Positions 1-6,635 of a DNA stretch of 6,635 bases are shown here, one piece after another. The notes beneath the pieces are model-generated. The model ran no database searches and was not told where the DNA came from. It worked only from the letters and a program-made list of their open reading frames with translations. The translations under genes were made by a program, and so were the position numbers. Source of the DNA: Bacteroidetes bacterium CG2_30_32_10 (GTDB lineage Bacteria > Bacteroidota > Bacteroidia > Bacteroidales > CG2-30-32-10); the NCBI GenBank assembly GCA_001872995.1, contig MNXO01000180.1, positions 2,317 to 8,951 of the forward strand, in the 5' to 3' direction. Every line of letters starts with the position of its first letter. Positions within the stretch are counted from its first letter, which is position 1.

Positions 1-697
1 CAGGAATAACATCTCCACTTCCCACAATACAAAGAATGGCGTTTTCTATAAATTCCATAGCCATTACTGCTTCTTCAGCACCTCTATCTATATTAATCCC
101 AGCACCTTGAAGTATGATGAGATGTTTATCTTCTGGCAAACTCAATTCTATCTTTGTTTTTAATTTTCCAATTGTTTTTGTTAGTGGAATATTTCTAACC
201 ACTATCAATTGTTTACCATATTCCTTTTTATATAAGTCTGCAATAGATCTGTTAACTGTTATTATTACTTTCAATTTCGGAAATATACATTTTTCAATTT
301 TACGCCAAATTTTCTTTTTAAATTTACTATGCTCCAATTCGGGTACACCAGTGAAATATTCGTGACTATCATACACAATAGGCGATTTTTTTATTTTATG
401 TATGAGAAAGTTGGGTAATAGTGTGTCTAAATCATTTGCAATAAGCAAATTTGATTTGTGAAAAAGCAAAAAAAAGAATAATCTGATGTTGTATTCTGCA
501 TAAAACAAAGGACCTTTATTGAATAGAAGCAACATTCTTTTTGTTTTATATGGTTTTTCAATGATGGGTAAACTATTTTTTAGTTTTCTACCAACCATTA
601 AGACCTCAAATCCCAACTCAACAAGTGTATTGGCGGTTCTATCCACTCTTTGGTCGGTTGCTAAATCGTTAATTACTGATATTATTGCTTTTTTCAA
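1..697 (-). CDS. GT4-type glycosyltransferase, N-terminal part (runs off the left edge)
   Basis: Reading the minus strand from 697 to 1 gives 232 uninterrupted residues and no stop, so the C-terminus lies outside the window. The protein opens with a short beta strand and the motif SVINDLATDQRVDR (residues 7-20), continues through GFEVLMVGRKL (29-39), ANDLDTLLPN (87-96) and VYDSHEYF (108-115), then reaches the second Rossmann-like domain at LIILQGAGINIDRGAEEA (193-210) and LCIVGSGDVIP (222-232). This is the order seen in GT-B fold, family 4 glycosyltransferases that use nucleotide-sugars to build surface polysaccharides; members are usually about 370 residues. The donor-binding EX7E motif would lie beyond the edge, so donor and acceptor cannot be judged. 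The start is taken as TTG at 697: the frame is open back to the stop at 749-751, contains no ATG before residue 34, and starting there would remove the first beta strand. It diverges from murB. Family is confident; the exact polysaccharide is unknown. Confidence 0.88.
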   Translation of the reverse strand, partial: MKKAIISVINDLATDQRVDRTANTLVELGFEVLMVGRKLKNSLPIIEKPYKTKRMLLLFNKGPLFYAEYNIRLFFFLLFHKSNLLIANDLDTLLPNFLIHKIKKSPIVYDSHEYFTGVPELEHSKFKKKIWRKIEKCIFPKLKVIITVNRSIADLYKKEYGKQLIVVRNIPLTKTIGKLKTKIELSLPEDKHLIILQGAGINIDRGAEEAVMAMEFIENAILCIVGSGDVIP

Positions 698-758
698 TTT
701 GTTTAATATGGATATTTGTTGCGAAGTTATTGATTTTATTAAAATAAGTTATCTAAAA

Positions 759-790
759 TTTTAAATAATCGCAGTTTTAAATTAATTTTG
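759..790 (+). promoter_or_regulatory. Candidate Bacteroidota-type promoter for murB
   Basis: TAATTTTG at 783-790 fits the Bacteroidota -7 consensus TAnnTTTG at every defined position. A TTTT at 759-762 lies 20 bases upstream, where a TTTG/TTG -33 element would be expected, and matches three of four bases. Transcription would then begin around 795-798, leaving a leader of only a few bases before the murB ATG at 803. The match is short and the region is very A+T-rich, so chance is a real alternative. I found no comparable box facing the divergent glycosyltransferase in 698-802. Confidence 0.3.
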
Positions 791-802
791 AAGAAAAAAT
801 GG

Positions 803-1825
803 ATGGAAATCAGAAAAAATATTTCTCTTAAACAATACAATACCTTCGGGATTGATGTTAATGCAAATGTATTTGTTGAAGTTGCTTCGCTATATGATAT
901 TAAAGAGTTTTTAACGGTATATAGAACGAAATTCAGTAGTTTACCATTGCTTTTATTGGGTGGTGGTAGCAATATGTTGTTTACTAAAAATTTTGAAGGC
1001 GTTGTTTTAAAAATTAACACCAAGGGTATTGATATTATTGATGAAAACTCAGAAAATATATTTGTAAAAGCCTATTCGGGTGAAGTTTGGGAAACATTTG
1101 TTGAATATTGCATCGATAAAGGTTGGTCTGGTATAGAGAATCTCTCTTTAATTCCTGGTAATGTTGGTAGTTGTCCTGTGCAGAACATTGGAGCTTATGG
1201 CGTAGAAGTAAAAGATGTAATATTTGAGCTTGAAGCAATTAATATTCATACAGGTAATGTAGAAATATTTCAAAACAAAGCCTGTAACTTTGATTATAGA
1301 GATAGTATTTTTAAAAAAGAATTAAAAAATCAATATATCATTTATTCTGTGGTATTCCAATTAAATAAAAAGCCCATTTTTAAGACACAATATGGTGCTA
1401 TAGAAGATGAATTAAAAGCTATGTCGGTAACAACTCCAGATATTAAATCAATTGGCAAGGCAGTTAGCGCAATAAGACGTAAAAAACTCCCAGACACCAA
1501 AGAGATGGGTAATGCAGGAAGTTTTTTCAAAAATCCTAATGTTTCACCAGTATTTTTTAAAGAGCTTAAATTGAAATTTCCGAAGATTATTGCCTATAAA
1601 TTGCCAGATGGTAGGTATAAATTGGCTGCTGGTTATTTAATAGAGGCATGTGATTGGAAAGGAAAAAGGGTAGGGGAGTGCGGCGTTCATGAAAAACAAT
1701 CTTTAGTGTTGGTAAACTATGGAAAAGCATCGGGTAAAGCAATTGCAGATTTAGCATCAAATATTCAAAATTCTGTTTTTCAAAAATTTCATGTAAATTT
1801 AGAAACGGAAGTAAATATTTTTTAA
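803..1825 (+). CDS. murB: UDP-N-acetylenolpyruvoylglucosamine reductase (MurB)
   Basis: MurB is the cytoplasmic flavoenzyme that uses NADPH to reduce UDP-GlcNAc-enolpyruvate to UDP-MurNAc, the second committed step of peptidoglycan synthesis. From ATG 803 the protein is 340 residues, close to the 342 of the E. coli enzyme. The FAD-binding domain shows NTFGID (13-18), GGGSNMLF (53-60), and IPGNVGSCPVQNIGAYG (117-133). The substrate-side residues are present: YRDSIFK (165-171) with Arg166, GNAGSFFKNP (236-245) with the proton-donating Ser240, and Glu336 in LETEV near the C-terminus, matching E. coli Arg159, Ser229 and Glu325. GWKGKRVGEAGVHEKQ-like sequence at 284-299 is also typical. The retained long loop regions fit type I MurB. 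The frame also opens at TTG 788, five codons upstream, but ATG 803 gives the usual N-terminus and is preceded by an A-rich stretch. It diverges from the glycosyltransferase and is followed 83 bases later by the barrel gene. Confidence 0.97.
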   Translation: MEIRKNISLKQYNTFGIDVNANVFVEVASLYDIKEFLTVYRTKFSSLPLLLLGGGSNMLFTKNFEGVVLKINTKGIDIIDENSENIFVKAYSGEVWETFVEYCIDKGWSGIENLSLIPGNVGSCPVQNIGAYGVEVKDVIFELEAINIHTGNVEIFQNKACNFDYRDSIFKKELKNQYIIYSVVFQLNKKPIFKTQYGAIEDELKAMSVTTPDIKSIGKAVSAIRRKKLPDTKEMGNAGSFFKNPNVSPVFFKELKLKFPKIIAYKLPDGRYKLAAGYLIEACDWKGKRVGECGVHEKQSLVLVNYGKASGKAIADLASNIQNSVFQKFHVNLETEVNIF

Positions 1826-1829
1826 AAAA

Positions 1830-1855
1830 AAAGTATTTTTATATAATAATACTTT
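1830..1855 (+). terminator. Hairpin after murB, weak terminator candidate
   Basis: AAAGTATT at 1830-1837 pairs perfectly with AATACTTT at 1848-1855 across a 10-base loop, starting five bases after the murB stop codon. The stem is A+T-only except for one G-C pair. It is preceded by a run of A and followed on the plus strand by ACAAAAAAAA, so the U-tract of a normal intrinsic terminator is missing in the murB direction; on the minus strand the run of T would follow the stem. It could be a partial terminator, a 3'-end stabilising hairpin, or chance in low-complexity sequence. Confidence 0.25.
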
Positions 1856-1908
1856 ACAAAAAAAAGTTAATAGATATAGTAATTATAAAACAATTAAAAT
1901 AATACATA

Positions 1909-3168
1909 ATGAAACTATTACTAAACATCACAAAATCATTTGCTTTGATTTTTTTAGTGCTCACAACTAATTTGAAACCTATGGTTTTATTGGCTCAAAC
2001 GGTTTATCCAATTTATTATCATGTTATTACTTTGCAAAAAGATTCTATTCAATTAGACAATAGAAACTTTTATATCAAATCAATTGTTGATTGCCGTGCT
2101 GACACTACTAATATTGGCATCATTAAAGAAGGTTTGTTTGATAACAAATACCCAGCTAAATTAGATACCAACTTAAGCCTTTCTTTGACAAAATATTTTG
2201 ATGAATTGATGCCAGCGATGCAAGCACAAACACCTATTATTATTAAAATTACTCGTTTTAATATTGTAGAAAAGGCTGATGCAAACACCGACAATGGCAC
2301 AACAACTATTGCTATGGAGTTTTACACTCAACACGATAATACTTATTCTAAAATATTTGAAACTGAACAAATCACCCAATACACATATTTTGATGTTACT
2401 AAATTGCACGAGCAATATATTCGTGAAACGCTTAAAAAATGTATTAAAGCATTTTCTTTCTCAAAAAATTATATAGAAACAGCTCCAATTACTTATAATC
2501 AATTAATTATTCCTTCACCCATTGATTATACCTACAATGAACCATCATCATTTAAACCGAAAGCTTATTATTCTAAAGTTAATTTTACAATAAGTGGTGG
2601 TTTTGGCTATTTTATGGGTAAATTTCCTCAAGAAATGCCGAAAGAACTAAAAAATTATGTAAAAGGAATGCGATTTGCAGAAAATTTTGCTACTGATTTT
2701 AGTTTCTTTTTAACCAAAAAAATTGGAGTTGGCTTCAATTTTGCCAATTATACTTCCAATAATTCTATTGATTACTTTAAAATTTCTGAAAAAGAAATAA
2801 TTATTGCAGAGGGAAGCATTGCCAATAATATCAATATTAAAAGATATGGACCAAGTATTAGTTACCGTAAATTATTAGATAAAGACAATTTAGTTCTTAA
2901 AGGAACTCTTTTTCTTGAGCGCTTACATTACACGGATGAAGCTGTTTTATTCAATAAACCTAATAAAATTGATGCTTACACTTCTTGTTTAGTTGGTAAT
3001 TTTGGAATAGATTATTTTCTTTTTAAAAACATAGGATTAAACTTCGCTTTATCAGCGGTATGGGGCAATATTAAGAAAATGGAAGTCAATGGGATTGCTA
3101 CTGAATTAGAAAAAAAATCAAGCTTGTTACGAACTGATGTGAATGTTGGTATCACATTATGTTATTAA
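1909..3168 (+). CDS. Exported two-domain protein with a predicted C-terminal outer-membrane beta-barrel, function unknown
   Basis: I do not recognise a named family. The 419-residue product starts with a signal peptide: Lys2, a hydrophobic stretch at about 10-28, and a likely signal peptidase I cut after LLAQ (27-30); there is no lipobox cysteine. Residues 31 to about 200 look like a soluble alpha/beta domain, with strands such as FYIKSIVDC (54-62), PIIIKITRFNIV (109-120) and TTIAMEFYT (132-140), and a helix near 164-183. A linker rich in Pro, Ser and Tyr (about 192-221) leads to 222-419, where eight amphipathic strands can be placed at roughly 223-239, 259-270, 272-283, 311-323, 327-342, 359-372, 375-391 and 408-419, ending on a C-terminal aromatic (Tyr419). 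That is the size and strand count of an OmpA-type eight-stranded barrel, with the extra domain presumably periplasmic. The start codon is preceded by an A-rich leader without a Shine-Dalgarno site. The barrel call is inferred from strand pattern. Confidence 0.8.
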   Translation: MKLLLNITKSFALIFLVLTTNLKPMVLLAQTVYPIYYHVITLQKDSIQLDNRNFYIKSIVDCRADTTNIGIIKEGLFDNKYPAKLDTNLSLSLTKYFDELMPAMQAQTPIIIKITRFNIVEKADANTDNGTTTIAMEFYTQHDNTYSKIFETEQITQYTYFDVTKLHEQYIRETLKKCIKAFSFSKNYIETAPITYNQLIIPSPIDYTYNEPSSFKPKAYYSKVNFTISGGFGYFMGKFPQEMPKELKNYVKGMRFAENFATDFSFFLTKKIGVGFNFANYTSNNSIDYFKISEKEIIIAEGSIANNINIKRYGPSISYRKLLDKDNLVLKGTLFLERLHYTDEAVLFNKPNKIDAYTSCLVGNFGIDYFLFKNIGLNFALSAVWGNIKKMEVNGIATELEKKSSLLRTDVNVGITLCY

Positions 3169-3193
3169 ACAATGGGTTGCAACCCATTGTTTA
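3166..3193. repeat. Perfect 28-bp palindrome that includes the stop codon of the barrel gene
   Basis: The two 14-base arms, left arm TAAACAATGGGTTG, are exact reverse complements meeting between 3179 and 3180 with no spacer. The first three bases are the TAA stop of the upstream gene. As RNA it folds to a strong hairpin with a G-C-rich middle and an A-rich/U-rich base, ending in GUUUA, so it could work as a short-tailed terminator in both directions. It could instead be a dispersed REP-like element or a protein-binding site. No second copy occurs in the window. The rest of the gap, 3194-3311, shows no gene and no clear promoter. Confidence 0.75.
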
Positions 3194-3311
3194 GATGGAT
3201 AGGCTATAAAGCATCAGATAGGAAAGAAAATTATGTGAATTTTGGAAGGAAAACCTAGTAGCCTCAAGTCTATCAGCCTTAATAAATAAAAATCATTTAT
3301 CAAATAACCTT

Positions 3312-5165
3312 ATGCCCGATATAATTCAATTACTACCCGATTTTGTTGCAAACCAAATAGCTGCGGGAGAAGTGATTCAAAGACCTGCTTCAGCAGTGAA
3401 AGAACTTCTCGAAAATGCCGTTGATTCAGGTGCTACCGAGATAAAATTAATAATTAAAGATGCGGGTAAAACACTTATTCAAGTTATTGATAATGGCAGT
3501 GGTATGTCAGAAACTGATGCCCGTATGTGTTTTGAACGTCATGCGACTTCCAAAATCAAAGAAGCTAAAGATTTGTTTTCAATTAAAACCTTAGGTTTTC
3601 GCGGCGAAGCACTTGCTTCTATTGCTGCAATTGCTCAAGTAGAACTTAAATCAAAGAAAAAGGGCGAACTAACTGGTACTACCATTACTATCGAAGGTTC
3701 TCAGATAAAAGAGCAACAAATTTGCAATTGCCCTGAGGGAACCACGTTTATAATTAAAAATTTGTTTTTTAATGTTCCTGCCCGTCGCAATTTCTTGAAA
3801 TCGAATGCTGTTGAAACCAACCATATTATTGACGAATTTCTGAGAGTTGCACTTACATATCCTGATATTAGCTTTTCAATGTATAATAATAATGCGGATG
3901 TTTATATATTGACGGCAAGCTCATTGCGACAACGTATTATTTCTGTTTTTGGTAACAACTATAATCAAAGAATTGTTCCCATAGAACAGCAAACTGACAT
4001 TGTTTCAATAAGTGGATTTGTTGGTAAACCTGAATTTTCCAAAAAAACAAGGGGCGAACAATACCTTTTTGTGAATAACCGTTTTTTTAAACACCCTTAT
4101 CTGAATCATGCCATTGAAAATGCTTATGAAGAATTGATGCCTTCAAAATCTTACGCACCCTATTTTATCTATTTTCAAATTAACCCCCAAACCATTGATG
4201 TAAACATACATCCTACCAAAACAGAGATAAAATTTCAAGATGAAAAAATAATTTATTCTTTGCTTCGCTCTGCTGTTAAACATGCATTAGGTAAACATAG
4301 TTTAACTCCTAGTTTAGATTTTGAAGTAGAACAAAGTATTGCGAATATTCAACCTTTGAAAAAAGATGCACCTATTATACTTCCTACAATAAGCATAAAC
4401 CCTAATTATAATCCGTTTAAGTTTGAAAATAAGTCTTTTTCAAAAAATACAAATCTTAATAATAAGACGAATAAAGAAAATTGGGAAAAATTATACCCCA
4501 ATGAGCCTATTAAAAATGAGAATATAAATACTGATATTCCAGAAAATAAGATAATTCAAAAAACATTTAGCCCCAATTGGGATAATGATACAATATACAG
4601 TGATAAACAAGCGGTGTTTCAATTTAAATGCACCTATATTCTTACTCAAATAAAATCGGGTTTATTGGTAATCAATCAACAAAGGGCTTCGGAAAGAATA
4701 CTGTACGATAGGTATATTAAAATGCTCGGTAATAGTAAATCATTTAGTCAACAACTGTTGTTTCCTCAAACTATTCAATTGTTGCAAAGCGATGCGATCA
4801 TATTAAAAGAAACTATTGATTTGTTAAATGGAGTTGGTTTTGATATCAATGAGTTTAGTGCTGACACCTTTGTGGTAAATGGAGTTCCCACTGATTTAAT
4901 GAATGATAATATACAGAATGCCATAGAAAACATTATCCATAATTACAAACAAGATTTACCTAAAGAAGTTTCGGAGAAAAGAACCAGAATAGCTTATGCA
5001 ATGGCGAAAAATTCATCAATTAAACAAGGAAAACAATTACAAATCGAAGAAATGAATTCGTTGATTGATAATTTATTTGCCTGCCAAACACCACAATCAA
5101 CACCAAATGGGAAAACTGTTTTTACTATTGTTGAAACTGAGGAGTTTGAAAGAAAACTCAAGTAA
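3312..5165 (+). CDS. mutL: DNA mismatch repair protein MutL
   Basis: MutL is the dimeric ATPase that links mismatch recognition by MutS to downstream excision. The 617-residue product has a complete N-terminal GHKL ATPase: NQIAAGEVIQRPASAVKELL (14-33) with catalytic Glu31 and Mg-binding Asn35, DNGSG (60-64), FERHATSKI (74-82), the ATP-lid motif LGFRGEALASI (94-104), GTTFIIKNLFFNVPARR (143-159), and DVNIHPTK (296-303) with Lys303. A low-complexity linker rich in Asn and Lys covers about 335-430, and the dimerisation domain follows to the C-terminus. That domain is unusual. The endonuclease motif DQHAxxExxxxE reads NQQRASERILYD (455-466), keeping only Gln456 and Glu461, and the region corresponding to CPHGRP reads TPNGKT (597-602). 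The start at ATG 3312 gives the standard MutL N-terminus. It lies 143 bases after the barrel gene and converges on malQ. Identity is certain; whether it nicks DNA is doubtful. Confidence 0.97.
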   Translation: MPDIIQLLPDFVANQIAAGEVIQRPASAVKELLENAVDSGATEIKLIIKDAGKTLIQVIDNGSGMSETDARMCFERHATSKIKEAKDLFSIKTLGFRGEALASIAAIAQVELKSKKKGELTGTTITIEGSQIKEQQICNCPEGTTFIIKNLFFNVPARRNFLKSNAVETNHIIDEFLRVALTYPDISFSMYNNNADVYILTASSLRQRIISVFGNNYNQRIVPIEQQTDIVSISGFVGKPEFSKKTRGEQYLFVNNRFFKHPYLNHAIENAYEELMPSKSYAPYFIYFQINPQTIDVNIHPTKTEIKFQDEKIIYSLLRSAVKHALGKHSLTPSLDFEVEQSIANIQPLKKDAPIILPTISINPNYNPFKFENKSFSKNTNLNNKTNKENWEKLYPNEPIKNENINTDIPENKIIQKTFSPNWDNDTIYSDKQAVFQFKCTYILTQIKSGLLVINQQRASERILYDRYIKMLGNSKSFSQQLLFPQTIQLLQSDAIILKETIDLLNGVGFDINEFSADTFVVNGVPTDLMNDNIQNAIENIIHNYKQDLPKEVSEKRTRIAYAMAKNSSIKQGKQLQIEEMNSLIDNLFACQTPQSTPNGKTVFTIVETEEFERKLK

Positions 5166-5198
5166 AACTACCTTGCATATAGCAAAGTTATTTTTTTT
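5166..5198 (+). terminator. Possible mutL terminator lying inside the 3' end of malQ
   Basis: Directly after the mutL stop, AACT (5166-5169) pairs with AGTT (5186-5189) and TTGC (5173-5176) with GCAA (5182-5185), separated by a three-base bulge on the 5' side and closed by the loop ATATA. One A and then eight T (5191-5198) follow. The stem is short and imperfect, but the T-run and position suit an intrinsic terminator for mutL. All but two bases lie within the last codons of malQ on the other strand. Confidence 0.4.
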
Positions 5199-6635
5199 AA
5201 ATCAAACTTAATAGTTCTTGTAATTTGATGGCTTTCGTATCTCCATTTCCAATTATTTGAATTGGTAGAAGGAGTATTCATACGTGCTTCGCTGCCTAAT
5301 GAAAGTAAATCCTGCATAGGTGTAATTGCAAATACAGCTACAGATGACCAGACAAGGCGAATTAAATTCCAGTTAATTTTTGTTTCTTTGCAATCGAGGT
5401 AGTTTTTAATAAATTTACGTTCATTTCTGTTTAATGTTTTGTGCCATCCTATAAGGGTATCGTTATCGTGCGTTCCAGTGTATACGACAGAATTTGGAAT
5501 GTAGTGATGTGGCAAAAATCCATTAGCGCCATCACTGCCAAATGCAAATTGCAGTATTTGCATTCCTGGAAAACCCAATTGATCTCTCAATTTAAATACT
5601 TCTTTTGTTGTAGCACCTATATCTTCAACTATTATTGGATAACTTCCTGACTTTTTCCTCACATGTTTAAAGAAATCAAGTCCGGGTCCCTTTTCCCACT
5701 TTCCGTTTATAGCTGTTTGTTCTCCGAATGGTACTTTCCAGTATCTTACAAAACCAATAAAATGATCGATACGCACAATATCAACTATTTTATAGAGATG
5801 ATTAAATCTTTTTACCCACCATTTATATAGTTTTTTTTTAGAATTTTGCCAATCGTACAATGGATTGCCCCACAATTGACCTGTTTTACTGAAAAAATCG
5901 GGTGGCACGCCCGAAACACTTATTGGGGTTTTGTTTTTATTAAGTTGAAAAAGTTCATAATTTGCCCATACATCGGCACTATCGTGTGCAACAAATATGG
6001 GGATGTCTCCAATTATCTGCACATTGGCTTTATTGGCATAAGCTTTTAGTTTGTTCCACTGGGTGTAAAATAGGTATTGTACAAAACGATGGTATTGTAT
6101 TTCGTCTTTTAAAAGAATACTATATTCTTTAAGTGCTTTTGCCGAACGGTTTTTTAATGTTGCATTCCATTTAAACCAGGGTTTGTTGTCGAAATGCTCT
6201 TTAATTGCCATATAAAGACTAAAATCTTTGAGCCAGCCTTTGTTCTTCGAACAGAAGAGTTTGTAGGCTTCAATTTTCGAATTATCACTTAAAGAAAAGA
6301 ATGTTTTATATGCTTTTTTAAGTAAAGGAAATTTAAATGCAGCTGCCTTATCAAATTCGGCTTCTGTATCGCTGAAAATATAATCTATTTCGAAGTCAGT
6401 TTCGGCAAGTAAGCCTTCTTCCTGCAAAAGTTCGAGGTCGATAAGCAATGGATTGCCAGCAAAGGCAGATATGTTTTGATAAGGACAATTTTCTATTCTA
6501 CTAGGACCCATTGGTAATATTTGCCACAGCTTTTGTTTGGTTGCTTTCAGAAAATTAACAAAAAAATAGGCTTCTTTGCCAAGAGTTCCAATGCCATATT
6601 TTCCCGGAAGGGAAGTAGGATGAAGGAGAATGCCG
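5168..6635 (-). CDS. malQ: 4-alpha-glucanotransferase (amylomaltase, GH77), N-terminus cut by the right edge
   Basis: MalQ transfers alpha-1,4-glucan segments between maltooligosaccharides in the cytoplasm and serves maltodextrin or glycogen metabolism. The minus strand is open from the right edge to the stop at 5168-5170, giving 488 visible residues. The first ones, GILLHPTSLPGKYGIG, normally begin around residue 8 in GH77 enzymes, so only about six residues and the start codon are missing; Met at 6511 is internal. The catalytic triad is present, numbering from the first visible Gly: nucleophile Asp290 in RIDH, acid/base Glu337 in VEDIG, and Asp390 in TGTHDNDT. IGDIPIFVAHDSADVW, SGVPPDFFSKTGQLWGNPLYDW and LLSLGSEARMNTPST match the family. 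There is no N-terminal carbohydrate-binding module, so this is the short bacterial type. The loop after LPMGP is odd: SRIENC (6485-6502) replaces the usual TGYGDS before PYQ. The gene converges on mutL with two bases between stops. Its promoter is outside the window. Confidence 0.96.
   Translation of the reverse strand, partial: GILLHPTSLPGKYGIGTLGKEAYFFVNFLKATKQKLWQILPMGPSRIENCPYQNISAFAGNPLLIDLELLQEEGLLAETDFEIDYIFSDTEAEFDKAAAFKFPLLKKAYKTFFSLSDNSKIEAYKLFCSKNKGWLKDFSLYMAIKEHFDNKPWFKWNATLKNRSAKALKEYSILLKDEIQYHRFVQYLFYTQWNKLKAYANKANVQIIGDIPIFVAHDSADVWANYELFQLNKNKTPISVSGVPPDFFSKTGQLWGNPLYDWQNSKKKLYKWWVKRFNHLYKIVDIVRIDHFIGFVRYWKVPFGEQTAINGKWEKGPGLDFFKHVRKKSGSYPIIVEDIGATTKEVFKLRDQLGFPGMQILQFAFGSDGANGFLPHHYIPNSVVYTGTHDNDTLIGWHKTLNRNERKFIKNYLDCKETKINWNLIRLVWSSVAVFAITPMQDLLSLGSEARMNTPSTNSNNWKWRYESHQITRTIKFDLKKITLLYAR

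Noticed and set aside
114..764. Two plus-strand open frames, 114-365 and 519-764, of about 80 residues each
   Set aside because: They lie antisense to the glycosyltransferase, which has clear family motifs throughout; their translations are low-complexity Phe/Leu/Ile/Ser-rich and show no motif.
788..802. Upstream TTG start for murB adding five residues
   Set aside because: ATG 803 gives the usual MurB N-terminus with NTFGID at residues 13-18, and 788 overlaps the candidate -7 box.
3237..3244. GAATTTTG as a -7 promoter box for mutL
   Set aside because: One mismatch to TAnnTTTG and no TTG-like -33 element at suitable spacing; such matches are expected by chance in A+T-rich sequence.
3199..3280. 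Possible long-range pairing and short repeats (GATAGG twice, AGGCT/AGCCT) in the gap before mutL
   Set aside because: Only six base pairs can form across a loop of more than 50 bases, so no riboswitch or small RNA is supported.
6509..6511. ATG at 6511 as the malQ start, giving 447 residues
   Set aside because: The frame continues to the window edge and encodes GILLHPTSLPG and WQILP, conserved GH77 N-terminal sequence, so this Met is internal.
1..6635. A defence, toxin-antitoxin, mobile-element or biosynthetic gene system
   Set aside because: All five genes are accounted for, four as known families and one as an envelope protein; no transposase, nuclease cluster, direct-repeat array or phage gene is visible.

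Overview
The window is A+T-rich and looks like Bacteroidota chromosome. The reasons are the A-rich, Shine-Dalgarno-poor start regions, a candidate TAnnTTTG-type -7 box, and protein sequences that read like that phylum: a GT4 glycosyltransferase opening on an SVINDLATDQRVDR motif, a MutL with an altered C-terminal domain, and a small GH77 enzyme. I cannot name genus or species. No tRNA, rRNA, CRISPR array, transposase or phage gene is visible.

Layout. (a) 1-697, minus strand: the N-terminal two-thirds or so of a GT4-type glycosyltransferase. It runs off the left edge and starts at TTG. (b) 698-802: a short divergent intergenic region with a possible promoter for murB. (c) 803-1825, plus: murB, complete, for peptidoglycan precursor synthesis. 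(d) 1909-3168, plus: an unrecognised exported protein with a periplasmic-type domain followed by a predicted eight-stranded outer-membrane barrel. (e) 3166-3193: a perfect 28-bp palindrome that includes the stop codon of the barrel gene. (f) 3312-5165, plus: mutL, complete, for mismatch repair. (g) 5168-6635, minus: malQ (4-alpha-glucanotransferase), converging on mutL with 2 bp between stop codons and missing only about its first half dozen residues at the right edge.

The genes do not form one pathway. The glycosyltransferase, murB and the barrel protein all concern the cell envelope; mutL and malQ are housekeeping functions. I see no defence, toxin or biosynthetic system. The observations most worth checking are at residue level: MalQ has lost the conserved TGYGDS loop that carries the second glucan-binding tyrosine, and MutL has lost most of the metal-binding and endonuclease residues of its C-terminal domain. 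The palindrome at the end of the barrel gene and a terminator-like hairpin inside the 3' end of malQ are the main non-coding signals.
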